64,000 nt of DNA from Streptomyces griseoflavus. Lineage in GTDB: Bacteria > Actinomycetota > Actinomycetes > Streptomycetales > Streptomycetaceae. How positions within the stretch are numbered: position 1 is the first letter of the stretch; every line of letters begins with the position of its first letter. Shown one piece after another: positions 63,123-64,000 of the stretch. Made by a program: the position numbers and the translations under genes. The DNA is taken from assembly GCF_014649995.1 (NCBI RefSeq), contig NZ_BMUC01000017.1, forward strand, positions 62,001 through 126,000. Direction: 5' to 3'. The notes below the pieces were generated by a model, which ran no database searches, was not told where the DNA came from, and saw only the letters and a program-made list of their open reading frames with translations.

Positions 63123-63524
63123 ATGGACCCCGAGCACCACGGCGAACCCGGCGCCCACCCGGTCGGCACCCTCGAACAAGCCTTGCACGCGGCGCGTGCC
63201 CTCGTGCTGGCCGATCTGGTCGCGCGGGAGGTCGCCGAGGCGGACGTGGTGTCCCTGGTCGAGGACTCCGTGTCGCACCGGCGCTGGTGGGTCGAACAGT
63301 GGCCGGAGGGTGCCGGGTTCCTCGCCGGGCTGGTCGCCCAGGACGTGCAGGACGCCCTGCTGGAGCGGTACGGGCGCTGGCCGCTGTGCCCGGTGTGCGG
63401 CACGGGCGACCCGCACGCGCTGGAGGTGGAGCCGGAACTAGGCCCCGATCCGCACTGGGTGTGCCACAAGGCGGGCGTCAGGGTCGCGGCGGTCGGCGGA
63501 CTGGGCGGAGCGGTGGCCCGGTGA
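63123..63524 (+). CDS. Hypothetical protein with Cys/His cluster
   Basis: A 133-residue soluble protein. A helical N-terminal part (about 15-85) is followed by a possible zinc site (CPVCGTGDPH at about 99 and CHKAG at about 120). No family was recognised. It overlaps the next gene by 4 nt (GTGA), so the two are translated together and probably act together. It is divergent from the MurR-like regulator. Confidence 0.7.
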   Translation: MDPEHHGEPGAHPVGTLEQALHAARALVLADLVAREVAEADVVSLVEDSVSHRRWWVEQWPEGAGFLAGLVAQDVQDALLERYGRWPLCPVCGTGDPHALEVEPELGPDPHWVCHKAGVRVAAVGGLGGAVAR

Positions 63525-63805
63525 CGGTGTACATCGACCCGCCCACCTGGCCGGGCCACGGCCGGCTCTGGTCGCATCTGGTGAGCGACGTCTCGTACGC
63601 GGAGCTGCACCTGTTCGCCGACGGGCTGGGCGTTCCGCGGCGCGCCTTCGAACGCGACCACTACGACATCCCCCGGCACCGGTACGCCGACGCGGTGCGG
63701 GCGGGGGCGGTCGAGGTCAGCAGCCGCGAGGTGGTGCGGCTGCTGCACGCGGCGGGCCTGCGGCGGCGCAAGGGAACGGCGGCGGCTCAGCCGCGGAGTG
63801 CGTAG
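63521..63805 (+). CDS. DUF4031-family protein
   Basis: A 94-residue protein covering the DUF4031 domain: VTVYIDPPTWPGHGRLWSHLVSD and HLFADGLGVPRRAFERDHYDIP. The conserved His and Asp residues suggest a nucleic-acid or metal-linked activity, but none is known. GTG at 63521 overlaps the preceding stop by 4 nt. Its end overlaps the convergent acetyltransferase by 19 nt. Confidence 0.85.
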   Translation: MTVYIDPPTWPGHGRLWSHLVSDVSYAELHLFADGLGVPRRAFERDHYDIPRHRYADAVRAGAVEVSSREVVRLLHAAGLRRRKGTAAAQPRSA

Positions 63806-64000
63806 GTGATCTGCCCCGCGTCCTCGCCGGCCCGGGTGAAGCCGGCGCGGGCCACGACGTTCCGCGAGGGCACGTTCTCCCGCTCGACGACGGCGACCAC
63901 CGTCCGCACGCCGTCCTGATCCAGCGCCCAGTGCGACAGCGTGCGCAGCGCCTCGGTGGCGTAGCCGTTGCCGCGTGCTCCGGGGACGAGGTCGTAGCCG
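63787..64000 (-). CDS. GNAT-family acetyltransferase, N-terminus cut by the window edge
   Basis: Only the last 70 residues are present. They carry the acetyl-CoA loop of the RimJ/RimL-type GNAT group (LVPGARGNGYATEALRTL) and the end motif VVERENVPSRNVVARAGFTRAGE. TGA at 63787-63789 ends it on the minus strand. Its tail overlaps the DUF4031 gene by 19 nt. Confidence 0.82.
   Translation of the reverse strand, partial: GYDLVPGARGNGYATEALRTLSHWALDQDGVRTVVAVVERENVPSRNVVARAGFTRAGEDAGQITYALRG

Overview
The window is a high-GC chromosomal segment from an actinomycete, almost certainly a Streptomyces. GTG starts, 4-nt start/stop overlaps and strong G/C at third codon positions are common. It carries actinobacterial markers: mycothiol glycosyltransferase MshA, a lone GroEL2 behind two CIRCE elements, MsiK, a SenX3/RegX3 (PhoR/PhoP) pair with a PHO box, a DasR-type operator, a BldD-like palindrome before a CdgB-type diguanylate cyclase, DUF2516/DUF3263/YbjN families, and 23-nt and 69-nt repeats of a kind common in Streptomyces intergenic DNA. 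From memory of the S. coelicolor map, gene order follows roughly SCO4190-SCO4310 (core chromosome); this is recollection, not a computed alignment.

Layout. 1-7 kb: truncated aminotransferase, DinB-like protein, alpha/beta hydrolase, an XRE regulator beside a 28-bp perfect palindrome, an HBHA-like protein, a PP2C phosphatase with receiver domain and an NlpC/P60 hydrolase. 7-14 kb: methyltransferases, mshA with a possible SigR promoter, ybjN, an AraC/DUF2000 pair and small membrane proteins. 14-20 kb: phosphoglycerate mutase, MFS exporter, a 51-aa Cys/Gly-rich peptide, phoU facing senX3-regX3, a lipoprotein. 21-30 kb: carD, ispD-ispF-cysS-rlmB, a DoxX protein, a nucleotidyltransferase and msiK. 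30-41 kb: WYL regulator/DUF3224 pair with an 11-bp-arm operator, tRNA-Thr(UGU), an APH-like kinase, oxidoreductases, an M1 peptidase, TerD, ArfB and a flavin reductase. 41-44 kb: cdgB and a membrane-anchored carbohydrate-binding protein, then a GC-poor islet with one small secreted protein. 45-50 kb: PfkB kinase, nagA, ROK kinase, dre site, sugar-binding lipoprotein. 50-54 kb: otsB/otsA and a glucosyl-3-phosphoglycerate synthase-like enzyme. 54-59 kb: SAM-I riboswitch-thrC, a ThiS/MoaD-like carrier, cold-shock protein, groEL2. 59-64 kb: MFS efflux pump with paired operators, murQ with its RpiR-type regulator, a DUF4031 pair and a truncated acetyltransferase.

Themes. Amino-sugar recovery is coherent: a lipoprotein binding subunit without local permeases, a ROK kinase and NagA share a DasR-type operator, MsiK could energise the importer, and MurQ with a MurR-like regulator handles MurNAc-6-P. 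Nutrient sensing (PhoR-PhoP, c-di-GMP), stress (mycothiol, GroEL2, cold shock, trehalose) and isoprenoid precursor synthesis (IspD/IspF) make up most of the rest. No prophage, transposase, CRISPR array or large biosynthetic cluster was seen. The least explained items are the Cys-rich peptide, the palindromes near the XRE gene and carD, the SAM riboswitch whose P1 stem overlaps the thrC ribosome-binding site, and the GC-poor islet.
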